64,000 nt of DNA. Origin: Lucinisca nassula. Taxonomy: Eukaryota > Mollusca > Bivalvia > Lucinida > Lucinidae. Shown piece by piece: positions 8,985 to 19,237 of the stretch. The notes beneath the pieces are model-generated. The model searched no databases. It was given only the letters and a program-made list of their open reading frames with translations, and was not told the origin of the DNA. A program made the position numbers and the translations under genes. The stretch's first letter is position 1, and every line of letters begins with the position of its first letter. The stretch lies in the NCBI GenBank assembly GCA_963580285.1, contig OY757012.1, forward strand, positions 173,063,994 to 173,127,993, read 5' to 3'.

Positions 8985-11000
8985 GATACCCCTGACATAA
9001 CAACCTGGTAGTGAGCACCTTCCCACGTTCCTTAAAGTCCTGATACTTGGAACAGGCTCTAGCATAACAGATTAACTGTGAAACGTAAACTCCATATGCT
9101 GGTGCAGACGGGATATTACTGCTCAGGAAGGGAAAGTTTACCAATGGGAAAATTGAAGTCATCTCGTTTATCGTACAGCATAGTAGTAAGCTTCCCGTTG
9201 TCAATATAGAGAAAACTATCCAAGTATGAGGAGGAGTTTGCAGTCTCTGTTGTTTCCTTAATTTCAAGTTCGCGTGAATGGATGAATTCCAAGTACTCTG
9301 CGAATTTAGCATTTTTCAGAGACAATAAATCATCTATATATCTGTAGGTGAGATTGAATTGTTGTGCAAGGCGTTTCTTGCCTGCTTTGAGGAGACCTTG
9401 TACAAACTCCGCCTCATACGAGTACAAGAACAAGTCGGCAAGGAACGGTGCACAATTAGCACCCATTGGTATGCCAATTGTTTGCTGAAATAATAAGCCA
9501 CTGAAACTAACGAAAATATTGTCAATTAGATATTCCAGCATCCTTATGGCATCTGCATCAGTGTACTTTTGTGGTGCATCAGAGTGATCTCGAACGAAGT
9601 ATGTGTCTTTGTAGCCAAGGACAACATACTGGTAGCGACGGTTACCATTCTTGTGGAAAAAAAACATTGATATATGATTTCCTTGAGTTTAGATTTCATT
9701 TTTTCATGAGGAATAGTTGTGTAGAGTGTTGAGAAATCGAAAGATTTTATGCTGTTTACTGAGAGAAAAGATTGTGACTGAAGATGTTCTAGCAACTCTC
9801 TGGAGTTTTTCAAGATCCAGAACTGATTCACACCACTTATAGCATATGCAGTGTCATAATATTTCTGAAGGCCAACTTTAACTGCAGTAAGGATTCGTGT
9901 TAGGATCCGTGAAAGATGCATGGTTGAGCACTTAGCTGAACCCGCGATATATCTCTGCTTGTACGGATTCTTGTGAAGCCTAGGAATCCAGTACAACTTT
10001 GGAAGTTCCATATCTTCCTCTGGGAGGGAAATTCCAAACGAAAGCATCACCGATTGGTGGTTTCGCAGAATTTCATCTTTGGACAAAGAAGAAAGGTTAT
10101 ATGTTGGGTTGCCTGTCATAGTGCTCAAACCAAGCTCTAAATTTTAGCAGTTTATATAGTGTGTTTTGCAAACAAACACAATATTGTTAGATGCCTTGTC
10201 AGCTGGAACAACGACACACTTCTGATGGATTTCAGCTAACTCAGCAGCAACAACTCGATTATCAAACATCGAATAATGTCGGCGAGACATGGTTCTGCTG
10301 AATACTGTTATACGTCTGTTTACCAAGGCCATTACTGATTTTATCCATTCGGAGAGGGTGTCTACCTCCGCCTCCTCTTTCCTAGCCCAGCGCCGTGCAT
10401 ACTCTTCAACAGAATCCAAAATTAATTTGGAATTCTGTTTCAAGTAAACTATTTTGGATCCCTGTATTTGAGGCCTTTTAAAAGGATGTCTCGAAGTTTG
10501 TCATTTCTGACAATATTGAGGTCTCCTGTAATGATGTGACCTGCTGGATTGTTACAAAAATCTGAGACATTACATGAACATTCGGAGGGGTTTTGGGCAA
10601 TGGTCTCGGCATCTAGACATTGCAGTACGGTTTTATAATTGAATATTTTTGGTGCAATCGGAGTAGAATAACTGTAGGAAATAATTGGTGAGCTCTTGTT
10701 TTTGAAATAAGCTGGCATGTTTGAAGTCACTGCTTTATTGTTTAGAATGTTAACGGCGTCAAGACCTTTATTTCTGAATTCAAGCTTCAGAAAGTCACGA
10801 GGTGGAGTCTCTTCTGGAGAAACCGTTTGTTCTGACTTGTACAACCGAAACATAGCAACATCCGCAATAATAGCAACCAGCTTATATTCAGGAGGGTTTG
10901 GATCGAACGTTTTCACGATTGTGTAATAAATTACATCAAGTGATCTGATTGGTTCAAAGTCAGTAATTGGTGTGGCTAAATTGAATATTCAGCAAGATAA
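8652..11000 (-). mobile_element. Naiad-type Penelope-like element, family B, degenerate
   Basis: Reads on the minus strand from about 11000 to 8652. The 3' terminus is defined by three copies sharing GTAGTACCAAAGCG (here, 38130-38290, 44112). The 5' side is shared with a lone fragment at 46955-47035, suggesting a real boundary or a common truncation. No GIY-YIG nuclease is visible upstream. Confidence 0.8.
8690..10978 (-). pseudogene. PLE family B reverse transcriptase with CxC linker (frameshifted)
   Basis: Order on the minus strand: linker with CSC...C (about 10530-10570), then GHIITGDLNIV and KGLKYRDP; PADKASNNIVFVC (Cys where family A has UGA); RT fingers LPKLYWIPRLHKNPYKQRY; catalytic FDFSTLYTT; GIPMGANCAP; YRYIDDLL; C-terminal region ending near 8700. 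Damage: frameshift near 10445; TAA at about 10141-10143; frameshift in the A8 run near 9660; frameshift near 9120-9140; and a ~30-base poly-T (poly-A on this strand) at 8954-8984. The frame stays open upstream of the GTG at 10916 to at least 10976. Catalytic residues survive, so decay is recent to moderate. Confidence 0.85.
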
Positions 11001-11134
11001 AGGATAAAATGGGGTTTAACGGGGTCAAAATTTTATAGGCGTGTTTTCATGATGGAAAATGTGTGATATTTTTCTTACTTCTGTGTTGTTGCTGGTAAAA
11101 GCTGCCTCATATAAAGCAGGGTTTACGTGTTCAT
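11001..11134. repeat. MITE-H end fragment
   Basis: GGGGTTTAACGGGGTC... TATAGGCGTGTTTTCATGATGG followed by GTGATATTTTTCTTAC: one terminus plus internal block of MITE-H. Confidence 0.6.
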
Positions 11135-11434
11135 GCCGGCCTCGGTAGCTCAGTCTGTTGATCAGGAGCACAAGAGTTTGATACCTGCCGAGGTCGGCAA
11201 CATTCTTTCATAGAGATTTATCATGAAATCTTTACTACGGTCATTCTCTCCCTTCCGCTGATTCAAGAAGAGCAGTTGTCAGTTTCTGGTGAAAGAATGT
11301 GCACTGTACTGGTTAACCGCTTACGAATAAGCCTGCCCAGGAAAAGTGTGGATAGGTAAACTGACCGGCTCGAAAATGACCTAAAATGTATTGACTGGGC
11401 CGTTAAACTCCAATACAAACAAACAAGCAAAAAG
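11135..11434 (+). repeat. SINE-B (tRNA-like head)
   Basis: Starts GCCGGCCTCGGTAGCTCAG (tRNA-like 5' half, A box) with a B-box-like AGTTTGATACC and a CGAGGTCGGC acceptor end. Ends GCCGTTAAACTCCAATACAA plus AAACAAAC. The second good copy is 22053-22370. Confidence 0.8.
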
Positions 11435-11700
11435 AGGTGTTCATTGGACGGACTTGTTTACGTGATGAAAAATCTTGTCGAATTCGATAACTAGAACAGA
11501 TTTCAGCATGAGTTGAATCCATCTGTGCCAGTGTCGGATTCGCACAAGAATTGTTTATAGGATGAGCATTATTTCCGTGTTCCTCGGGTCTAATCTGAGC
11601 TTTCAAAACTAGTGAAATTCCCTATTAGGTGCAGCTAAAATTAAGACTTACTCTGCTTTTCTGCTTTTAAGATATTAAAAAGGTTCAGATTTTTTTTCTT

Positions 11701-11864
11701 TACCTAGTGTCTACGAATATCAAGGGACCACCTATGTGAAGGCTCAAAAGTGACCTTAGCTACAAAGATGGTCAAGATACCAATTTTGTAACTGTTCAAA
11801 AGTGATCTTAAGACCACTTTTGAACAGTCACAAAGGTGGTCCTCATATAGGAAATTTTACTGTA
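11701..11864. mobile_element. MITE-D hairpin copy
   Basis: Core GTTCAAAAGTGATCTTAA/GACCACTTTTGAACAG, then GGTGGTCCTCATATAGGAA and TTTACTGTA. Same family as 55840-56040 and 56730-57546. Lies just downstream of the synthetase stop. 11435-11700 has no recognised feature. Confidence 0.75.
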
Positions 11865-11876
11865 CCACCACGCAGA

Positions 11877-13556
11877 TCAACATTTCTGTTTATCCAGTGC
11901 CCTTCTTTTGATCGCCTCCTGTATCAACTGTTTCTTGTCCGGCTTGCCAGTGTAGAGTCGCGGGTACTGGTCAAAAAGTAGAAACATTCTGGGAATAAAA
12001 CCACCAAATGCTTCATTTGCGCTTGCCAAGAACTGAGATTTATAAAATGTACTTAAATCGTCACTTGTTAAATTGGTTCCTGGTTTGGCAATTACGCACG
12101 CGCAGACAAGCTGAAATAGAACTTCATCAGGTACTGGTACGACGATCGCATCCAGAACATCCGGGTGCTTTTTAATTAAGCCTTCTACCAGGTACGGCAC
12201 GTAGACTTTCCCAGCCTGCAGTATGATGTCTGACTGTCGACCTGTTATTATGAGATTGCCCGAGGAATCAATTAAACCGGTATCATCCGTGTTGAACCAT
12301 CTGCATGGTGACAAGACTTCATCTGTTTTCTGCTTATTTGCAAAGTAGCCAGTAAAAAGTGATGGTGACCTCACATATATCGCACCAGTTTCGCCTCTTT
12401 TAACAATATCACCTAGGCTATCAACAATTTTAATTTCGACGCCTTGCAGAGGTGGTCCCGCATTATATTCCAGATTTCCTTCCACACAAGTCACGTGGTG
12501 TGACGTAACAAAACCTGCTTCAGATGATCCATAACAGTTCGTGATCCGCTCTGAGAGTTTTCCAAGTGACGAATAGCACACCGCCGCAACAGGTAGAGCT
12601 CCTGTCTGAATACCTCTCAGAAGAGGTGATTGTCTTTCACAAACAAGTTCATTCACTCCAATTATAGTAGCCGGCAACAGACAAGCATGCGTGCAACCTT
12701 CTTTAATGAGTGTTTCTAGGGTAAATTTACAGTGTTCGTCTATCGTCGGTATTGCTGAGGTCTTTGTTACTACTTTAACACCATTATGGAGAAGCATGAA
12801 TGGAAAGCCACCGATCCAAGCAAACCTTCGTTCCGAGTATATGACGTCGTCAGAACCGTACTTAATTGATTCATGCAGCTGATTACCCACAACCATTGCT
12901 GTAAAATGCGACAGAGGAACAAATTTTGGTTCCCCAGTAGAGCCTGAAGTTGGTAACAAGATTGCAATGTCATCTGCATTAAGCTTCGGTAGTACACTTT
13001 CCACCTCTACGTTAAGTAATTCCTGAAGCGTTAATGTTTCATGATTTCCTACAGTCGTTGAGGTCATGAAGTATTTTAGCATAGGTACGTCCTTGCAGTT
13101 TACTGAACCATCGGCTTCGAATCCATCGAGGAAATTCATGCATGCGTTGAATACAGCATTTTTCTCACCAGGATTAATGATCAGAGCTTTCGCGCCCGTT
13201 TTCGACAAGAAAGTTTTCACATCACTACCGTCTTCTCTAGCCGAGATTACATTTAAGACGATCGCTCCAGCTTGAATAACTCCAAATAGACACACTAGTC
13301 CTTCAAAATCGTTGGGTAAGCATAGCGCAATTATGTCACCTTTTTGTATCCCAAGCTGAAGAAATGCTTTTGCCAGCAGATTCGATTTTTTAAATAGCTC
13401 TCGAATCGTTGTACCAAACCTTTTACCATCCCGATCAAGAAACACATAGACCTCCTTTTCACCACGGAGTTGCACTTGAAGCGCTAGTCTTTCCGGAATG
13501 GTGTGATAGTGATACTGGTAAGTTGTAGGTGTATGAAGATAACTTAATTCCTCCAT
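11877..13556 (-). CDS. Acyl-CoA synthetase / AMP-binding (ANL superfamily) enzyme, intronless
   Basis: 559 residues, ATG at 13554-13556, TGA at 11877-11879. The family activates a carboxylic acid with ATP to an acyl-adenylate and passes it to CoA. Motifs: P-loop TSGSTGEPK at 203-211; YGSSEAG at 342-348; WFNTDDTG at 420-427; hinge GRQSDIILQAGK at 439-450; C-terminal TGKPDKKQL with the candidate catalytic Lys at 538. Length fits medium-chain acyl-CoA synthetases (ACSF2-like) and the related firefly-luciferase-like group; substrate cannot be told. Residues 1-30 show no obvious mitochondrial leader. A single uninterrupted exon is notable for a mollusc and suggests a retrocopy or a lineage-expanded single-exon family. 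The frame is fully open, so it may be functional. Confidence 0.9.
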   Translation of the reverse strand: MEELSYLHTPTTYQYHYHTIPERLALQVQLRGEKEVYVFLDRDGKRFGTTIRELFKKSNLLAKAFLQLGIQKGDIIALCLPNDFEGLVCLFGVIQAGAIVLNVISAREDGSDVKTFLSKTGAKALIINPGEKNAVFNACMNFLDGFEADGSVNCKDVPMLKYFMTSTTVGNHETLTLQELLNVEVESVLPKLNADDIAILLPTSGSTGEPKFVPLSHFTAMVVGNQLHESIKYGSDDVIYSERRFAWIGGFPFMLLHNGVKVVTKTSAIPTIDEHCKFTLETLIKEGCTHACLLPATIIGVNELVCERQSPLLRGIQTGALPVAAVCYSSLGKLSERITNCYGSSEAGFVTSHHVTCVEGNLEYNAGPPLQGVEIKIVDSLGDIVKRGETGAIYVRSPSLFTGYFANKQKTDEVLSPCRWFNTDDTGLIDSSGNLIITGRQSDIILQAGKVYVPYLVEGLIKKHPDVLDAIVVPVPDEVLFQLVCACVIAKPGTNLTSDDLSTFYKSQFLASANEAFGGFIPRMFLLFDQYPRLYTGKPDKKQLIQEAIKRRALDKQKC

Positions 13557-13804
13557 ATTAAACTAATATTCAGATCGCCCTGAAACTTTAAAATACCTTT
13601 GCTGAATAAAACACTGATGAAACAAGCTCATACATTTAGATCGCCCTGAACTTTAAATAAACCGCTGATAAAACAAGGTCATGAGAAAAGTGTACTTTTG
13701 CGCTTATAAATTACGATAACACACCCGTATGACATAATTCTTTCTTTCATATCTAATAAAAAGATTATTTGTCTAATGAAAATATGTGATAGACTTAATA
13801 GGTA
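13557..13804. other. Upstream flank of the synthetase with a short tandem duplication
   Basis: TTAGATCGCCCTGAA-like ... GATGAAACAAG blocks occur twice (about 13570-13632 and 13638-13682). No clear TATA box or other promoter element that I would defend. Confidence 0.45.
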
Positions 13805-13955
13805 GCAGGTTCTCATTGAGGCGGCTTTAACGAGTACCCAAAACCTATGTCTTGGAATAGGAATAAGACAAATTATATATACTCCTTTAAACCATAGTTT
13901 TCTCTATATAAGTGGAGATCCCGGGGGTGTCCATTACACGGACTCACTTGCATGA
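13805..13955. repeat. MITE-H variant fragment
   Basis: GGCGGCTTTAACGAGTACCC, then AAACCATAGTTTTCTCTATA, ending CACGGACTCACTTGCATGATGG. Termini match the variant at 17628-17872 and 59073-59306. Confidence 0.6.
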
Positions 13956-14209
13956 TGGAAAACTTTGACCTGTAACAGAAAGATGGTACCAACGGCAGAC
14001 TCTGTGATCTCTGTCTGTACTGTTTGTACATTGGAATATCTAGATTTTGTTGTATCCTGACCTTGTTACATATAGATTTACCTTCTGGCCATTTTGTCAA
14101 ACTATTCACTATCATGATTTGACCGCACTGTTATAATGTATAAATTCAATCCTATCAGCCATATATGTATCCAGGCTATTGAGATCCAGAAAGCCAAAAC
14201 GGGTAATTG

Positions 14210-14278
14210 GCAAACAATACAAGCCCAGATCAGATGCCGCTGAACGCAGCGTTTAATTAGGGCCTACACTGTTTGCAA
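14210..14278. repeat. MITE-C hairpin
   Basis: CAAACAATACAAGCCCAGAT ... GGGCCTACACTGTTTG with a degenerate GATGCCGCTGAACGCAGCG centre. Confidence 0.65.
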
Positions 14279-14296
14279 AACGTTAAGCCATTTTCC

Positions 14297-15250
14297 AAAT
14301 CAATTTTGAAGAAAGCACAAACGGGATTAATATTACAAAACATGATTTATGCTCTTTAACAAACCGTTGAAATTAACACCCCATTTATAGGAACCAAAGC
14401 ACCGACGGCACCGGTGAGTCGATTGTCTCTAGAGAGCGAGTTCGATGTAAGAACAGCGGTCACTAATCTGTGACTAAAATAGGATCGAAGTGTATTTGGT
14501 TAGTTTTATTGGTTCAGTTTCAACGGTTCAACCACAGAGGATAGGTAGGTTCGACCATGGTTGACTGGTTCCAAGTTTTCCCTAAAGCACTACAGAACAC
14601 TACAACCAGTAATTTCTTTCGTAGGCATTGATTGGTTTGTTATAACGACGTAGGGGGAAGGTGCAATAAAAGTAACAGCAACCAAGGCGGCTCTTCTGTG
14701 GCGATTTATTTATGTTGTTGTTTGTTACTTACTGTGTGTATCACTTGTGTCTTTTGGTTTTGGATGGTCATATGGCCATTTTGTGGGAAAGTAACTGTCC
14801 TTATGGCCTTCCTTTGTTTAGGTTTCCATTATGGTCTGGTCGCTTAATGTTTGTATTTCTTTCCCTTTGGTGTCTTTAATGGGTGGAGTAAGTTAATTGT
14901 ATCAATTCCTGATCTTTGTTTTACTTCTACTTTAATCAATTTTGAAGAAAACACAAACTGACAGTCTTAAATTTTGAAATGGATATGTTCTATATAAAAG
15001 GAGGAAGACTCCATTTGGTATAAAAGGGTTAATGATACAAAACATTATATATGTATTTGGTTAGTTTTAATAGTATAGTTTCAACGGTTGAACCAACGAG
15101 GATATGTTGGTTCGACCATGGTTGACTGGTTCCAAGTTTTCCCTAAAGCACTGCAGAACACTAGAACCAGTAATTTCTTTCGTAGGCATTGATTGGTTGT
15201 TATACTGACGTAGGGGGAAGGTGCAATAAAAGTAACAGCAACCAAACTAA
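14297..15250 (+). repeat. Tandem duplication interrupted by a PLE 3' fragment
   Basis: About 190 bp at 14490-14683 (GTATTTGGTTAGTTTTA... AAAAGTAACAGCAACCA) is repeated at 15051-15244. The PLE fragment 14682-14932 sits between the copies, immediately after the first CAACCA. Confidence 0.8.
14682..14932 (+). repeat. PLE 3' fragment
   Basis: Last ~250 bp of the PLE 3' end (from CCAAGGCGGCTCTTCTGTGG to ACTTCTACTT), nearly identical to the same part of family A copy 1. Confidence 0.88.
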
Positions 15251-15338
15251 ACTAAACTTGATCAAACTTCCTCTCTGAAATGAACATGGGCGGGGACTTA
15301 GACTGTTACATTAAACCCTTAAGTTTTTGTACTACAAT

Positions 15339-15403
15339 CAAACAGTGTAGACCCAGATCAGACACCGCATTATGCAGTGTCTGATCTGGGCCTATACTGT
15401 TTG
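15339..15403. mobile_element. MITE-C hairpin, near-perfect
   Basis: CAAACAGTGTAGACCCAGAT...TGCAGTGTCTGATCTGGG...ACTGTTTG; arms pair over ~30 bp. 15404-15732 shows no recognised feature. Confidence 0.8.
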
Positions 15404-15732
15404 TCAATGTCCAAGTCCATGAGCCAAGTCAAGATTTTACTTTTTACACAGCGGTCTGACATCACAGGGAGAAGTCTAGTGCTGCTATAAGAAACGGTAC
15501 CTAGATTTGCGCACGGTGGTCATGTGGACAATTAAAGGCGGGAAACTTCTGTAGTTAGTAACTATAGATCGATTGATAAGCCTATGACCCAGCACACTAG
15601 CCCAGTCCTGATTTTACTATATGGACAGCGATCTGACATCACAGGAAGATGACTAGCTCTGCAATAAATAATCGGTCCCTTTGTTTTTGTTCATGGTCAG
15701 CGACAGAAGCCACTCAGGTAAACTTAGTCGGC

Positions 15733-15987
15733 CTCCGCCCGATGGGCTGCACGATGCTTCCACGCAGGGCTGAAACTGACCGCACACGAGTACTGGTGAA
15801 TCGCTTAGATGATCTGGCAAAGCAGTGCGAGTCGGACCGTCCACGCTTACTGTTGGTTTCATTGAGCGACAGGGCTTGAGATGTCGTTTCATCGCTTTGT
15901 AGGGTAAAAGTCACACAAAATTGGAAGCAACGTCTCCAAAATGACCTTTAAAGTGTTGACGGGGACGTTAAACATCAAATTAACCAA
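15733..15987 (+). repeat. SINE-A copy
   Basis: From CTCCGCCCGATGGGCTGC to a CAACC-rich tail; contains GAGTACTGGTGAATCGCTTA and TTGACGGGGACGTTAAAC. Confidence 0.85.
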
Positions 15988-16016
15988 CCAACTAACCAGC
16001 TAAGGTATATGTGCAG

Positions 16017-16105
16017 GGATGGTTCGACTCGCACCACTTGGACGTTCTAAGCGGTTTACCAGTACTTATGTGTACGATAGGTTTCAGCTCTGTGCGGGAG
16101 CAGCA
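16017..16105 (-). repeat. SINE-A fragment
   Basis: ACTCGCACCACTTGG... GCGGTTTACCAGTACTTATG... TTTCAGCTCTGTGCGGGAGC, head half only. Confidence 0.65.
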
Positions 16106-16145
16106 ATCAGCCACATCTATTCCCTTCCCATTTTTTGTTAGGTTT

Positions 16146-16222
16146 TACGACCCTTTCAAGATTATTTCATTCATATCGAGCCGATCGTTAATCAGAGGTG
16201 GGCGAAAACCTGAGTACCCGGA
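16146..16222 (+). repeat. Dispersed 75-bp module (CGATCGTTAATCAGAGG)
   Basis: CCCTTTCAAGATT... ATCGAGCCGATCGTTAATCA GAGGTGGGCGAAAACC..AGTACCCGG. Also at 62354-62430, 62736-62812, and inverted at 23455-23520 and 63905-63995. Confidence 0.8.
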
Positions 16223-16299
16223 AAAAAACACCTGATTTTCCGTTGCAGAACTTGACGTCACACATGTGATCCCCATATATTTCCCCAAACCCAACTGGG

Positions 16300-16380
16300 C
16301 AGGACAAGGGCCAAGCTCCGTGTAATCAAAGAAGACAGCAAAGCTGCTAACCGTGATTGGGTTAACCACCGATCATGCAA
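16300..16380 (-). pseudogene. PLE RT C-terminal remnant
   Basis: Minus-strand translation MVNPITVSSFAVFFDYTELG matches family A VVNPITVGNFASLFNCTPVG. Only the extreme C-terminus survives. Confidence 0.65.
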
Positions 16381-17424
16381 ACTGTCTTCAAGTAAGCATT
16401 CCATTTTTCCTAGAATTGAATTTACCGGTTTTTGGATGCTTCAAGACACCTGCCAGTAGCAATTTACTGACCTTTTTGCTGCTACCAGCAGCGAATCAAA
16501 CAATTTGTTGGTGCTACTAGACGCTCGGTAACAGACAATTCTCGCTAAGTCGCTATTGCAAGACGCCTGTCAGCAACAACTCGGAAAAATAGAAAGGCAC
16601 AGTCACGGTTCAGTGCACAAAAGAGGACTTTTCTCAGTGTTAATACCTCTAGGATACTTATGTATTTCTAGATTGATACGAGTATTACCAATGTATCTTC
16701 CACGTTGTAAGACAAATATGTTGATTGTCTGAGACAGTTCGCTGGGTAATCAGGCAGTTTATCATGAAAAATGAAGTCTAGAAAATTCATCTTGTTCGTG
16801 CTGGAGGCAAAGCACAAACATAGTTTATTGAATATTTGTATCATTTCTTTGAATGGCTAAAGTTTATTCTTTGCTATAAGCAAGAAAATGTTTATTGAAT
16901 TATTTAGTCGTCGGATATAAGGGCATGCTGCAGTATACATTTTATTTTATTAACACTGTCTTGACAACGCATATACATAAAAAGTGTATACATATGCAGC
17001 AAAAGATTGAGTAATGGCTCAGCCTATGCGTATCCTTTCCGTGATAACCGGTATATCTTGTACAGTATAGTTGTATGTGTTCCTTCCACCCTTCATATTC
17101 CTGTTTATGGAGCATTTTAAATCAAACTACACTCGTTATAACAAACATTTGCCGTAAATAATATGCCGCTTTAAATAATCCCAAATAGGATTTGTATAAC
17201 ATGTAATACAAATGACAATTTTCCTTAATTACTCCAAGAAACAAAAGTAAGAATTGCATAGGCAAGGCGTGATAAGGCGATTCAAATATTCAAATAAATG
17301 TTCCAAACATTGATTTCTTGGAGTTTTCAATTACATATTCTTTTATATAATATCCATCAATAAACCACTGTTAGAGCTAAAAATGTGTACCACTTCGGCA
17401 TTACATTGAATGTCGATAAAAAGG
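16381..17424. other. Intergenic, no recognised feature
   Basis: AT-rich, no ORF with a recognisable domain and no repeat I can match. Confidence 0.5.
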
Positions 17425-17608
17425 GGGTTCCTTGCTGTCGAGTCCTCATCGTTGTTTCATCTCTGTGGTTGTTTGATTTTTGTGTTTTTGGAGATGCACT
17501 GATGAGTTAGGAAGTCTTCCTTCGGACTGAACAAATCATTTGTCTACATCGCGACGGAAGTAAGGGCGAGTATTGTTGCCGCGTACAATCGATTTTGGTT
17601 CCCCCCCA
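17425..17608 (+). repeat. PLE 3' fragment (divergent)
   Basis: TTGCTGTCGAGTCCTCATCG ... GACTGAACAAATCATTTGTC ... CGCGACGGAAGTAAGGGCGA. Diverged subfamily, truncated at a CCCCCC run. Confidence 0.8.
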
Positions 17609-17627
17609 TACACACACCACCACCACC

Positions 17628-17872
17628 CCATATCTCCAAAACGGCCATTTTTCTGATGAAATTTTGCGATTTTTTTTCTTATTCATACTGCAAACATATG
17701 TTGTGGGTCCTCGTTAGAACCGAGGTGGTTCTAACGAATACCCACAAACTATGTTTTGGATCAGAAATAAGAAAAAAATGTTTATCCCCATAAACCCCAG
17801 TTTTCTCTTTATAAAGTGGGGTTAAGAGGGGTTTTCATTTCACGGACTTGTGAACATGATGGCGACGAACAA
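17628..17872. mobile_element. MITE-H variant
   Basis: Hairpin TGTGGGTCCTCGTTAGAACC/GAGGTGGTTCTAACGAATACCCACA; ends TTTCACGGACTTGTGAACATGATGG-like. Shares AAACCCCAGTTTTCTCTTTATA with 59073-59306. Confidence 0.75.
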
Positions 17873-18470
17873 GTAGATTTCAGTGACCGTGATCATCAAG
17901 GCTTCTACGCTAATGAAACCTACCCACTTTTCGCAATGAAACACAGCCCAGACCTCTACACCATTACAAAACTTCCGGTTCCGGTGGTGAATTAAACGTG
18001 ACTCAGCTTGCTTTCCAAAATAATGTGATTTTCTAGGAGTTCACAGAACATTATGGGCACAGTATTGTTGTACTTAATGTCGAAATTTGCTACAGCGCAT
18101 AACATCAGAGGCACAGAAATATGACTTCACAAAATCCTTTTTATCAGTAAAATGTTAAATGCATAAGTGAGCTTAAGATTCGCCGACTATAGCTAGTAGA
18201 ATGCCATATTAATCACCTTAATATAAATGCTTAAAACGGAGAAAGAGAAAAAAGAGAGCAAAATATTACCAATAACAGATAAAACAGGAACTTAAAAGGT
18301 AAAACAGGTTACAGAAGAAGCGTCAGTTGATTCTATCAGACAGTTTCTTTGAAGCGGAAGATAGTTTTCCAAATACCCCTAACCCGAGTCATAGTTAGAG
18401 AGGCAATATTTATTAATGAGGTTTTGACTCAGAAAAGAAACAGCCCAGCATATGAACGTAGACAGTTACA
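17873..18470. other. Intergenic, no recognised feature
   Basis: No supported gene; a 67-codon ORF at 18349-18552 runs into the tandem repeat that follows and is not convincing. Confidence 0.5.
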
Positions 18471-18473
18471 AAG

Positions 18474-18836
18474 AGAGAGAAATATTCCTAACATTAGGGT
18501 GTTGAGCAAAGGCAAAACGAAATTGGGTACTAAAATTATTGCAAGTAAATAAATTTTCTGACTTAATGCTAAGTAACCATAGAATTCGAGTTTCTATAGG
18601 CCTAGTAAATATATTTTCTGAATTAATACTACGTAACCATAGAATTCGAGTTTCTATAGGCCTTGTTGCAGAAGAGATCGAGTCAGTTGAAAAGAGAGGG
18701 AACGATTCTTAACATGAGGGTGTTGAGGAAAAGCAAAACGAATCTGGGGAATAAAATCATTTCACGCAAATATATTTTCTGAAATTATACTAAGTGACCA
18801 TAGAATTCGAGTTTCTATAGGACTTGTTGCAGGATA
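18474..18836 (+). repeat. Tandem repeat (~217-bp period with an extra 60-bp unit)
   Basis: ACCATAGAATTCGAGTTTCT occurs three times (ends near 18600, 18660, 18818); CTAACATTAGGGTGTTGAG-like blocks occur at about 18488 and 18705. Confidence 0.8.
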
Positions 18837-18845
18837 GATTAAAAA

Positions 18846-19054
18846 ATAGAAGTAGTCGCAATGATCAGGAGTCGGTGCAATCAACCCATAGCTCCCACCA
18901 GAGACACCAAAGGGAAAGAAACACAAACGTGCAACAACAGACCTAATGGAAACATCAACAGCAGAAAGCCAAAAGGGTAACCACTTTCCCACAAAATAGG
19001 CTTACAAAATAATATAACACAAGCGACACAAACACCAAAAGACAAACCATAACC
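18846..19054 (-). repeat. PLE 3' fragment
   Basis: AATGATCAGGAGTCGG...ACACCAAAGGGAAAGAAACA...CTTTCCCACAAAAT...ACAAACCATAAC: reverse of the PLE terminal ~200 bp, older subfamily. 19055-19237 has no recognised feature. Confidence 0.8.
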
Positions 19055-19237
19055 ATGAAGTTCAACATTAATTTTAAAAAACTAAATTGAAATGGCGTCG
19101 GAAAAGACTATGTCGGCTTTGTTTAACATTTAAAGTTCTAATCGTCATTTTCCAAGAGCAGAATGGTTCTTCGGGGGCTAGCAGGACACATGATTAAAAT
19201 AAAAAGAAGCAAAAAGCATTCGATTTAAGCAAATTTT

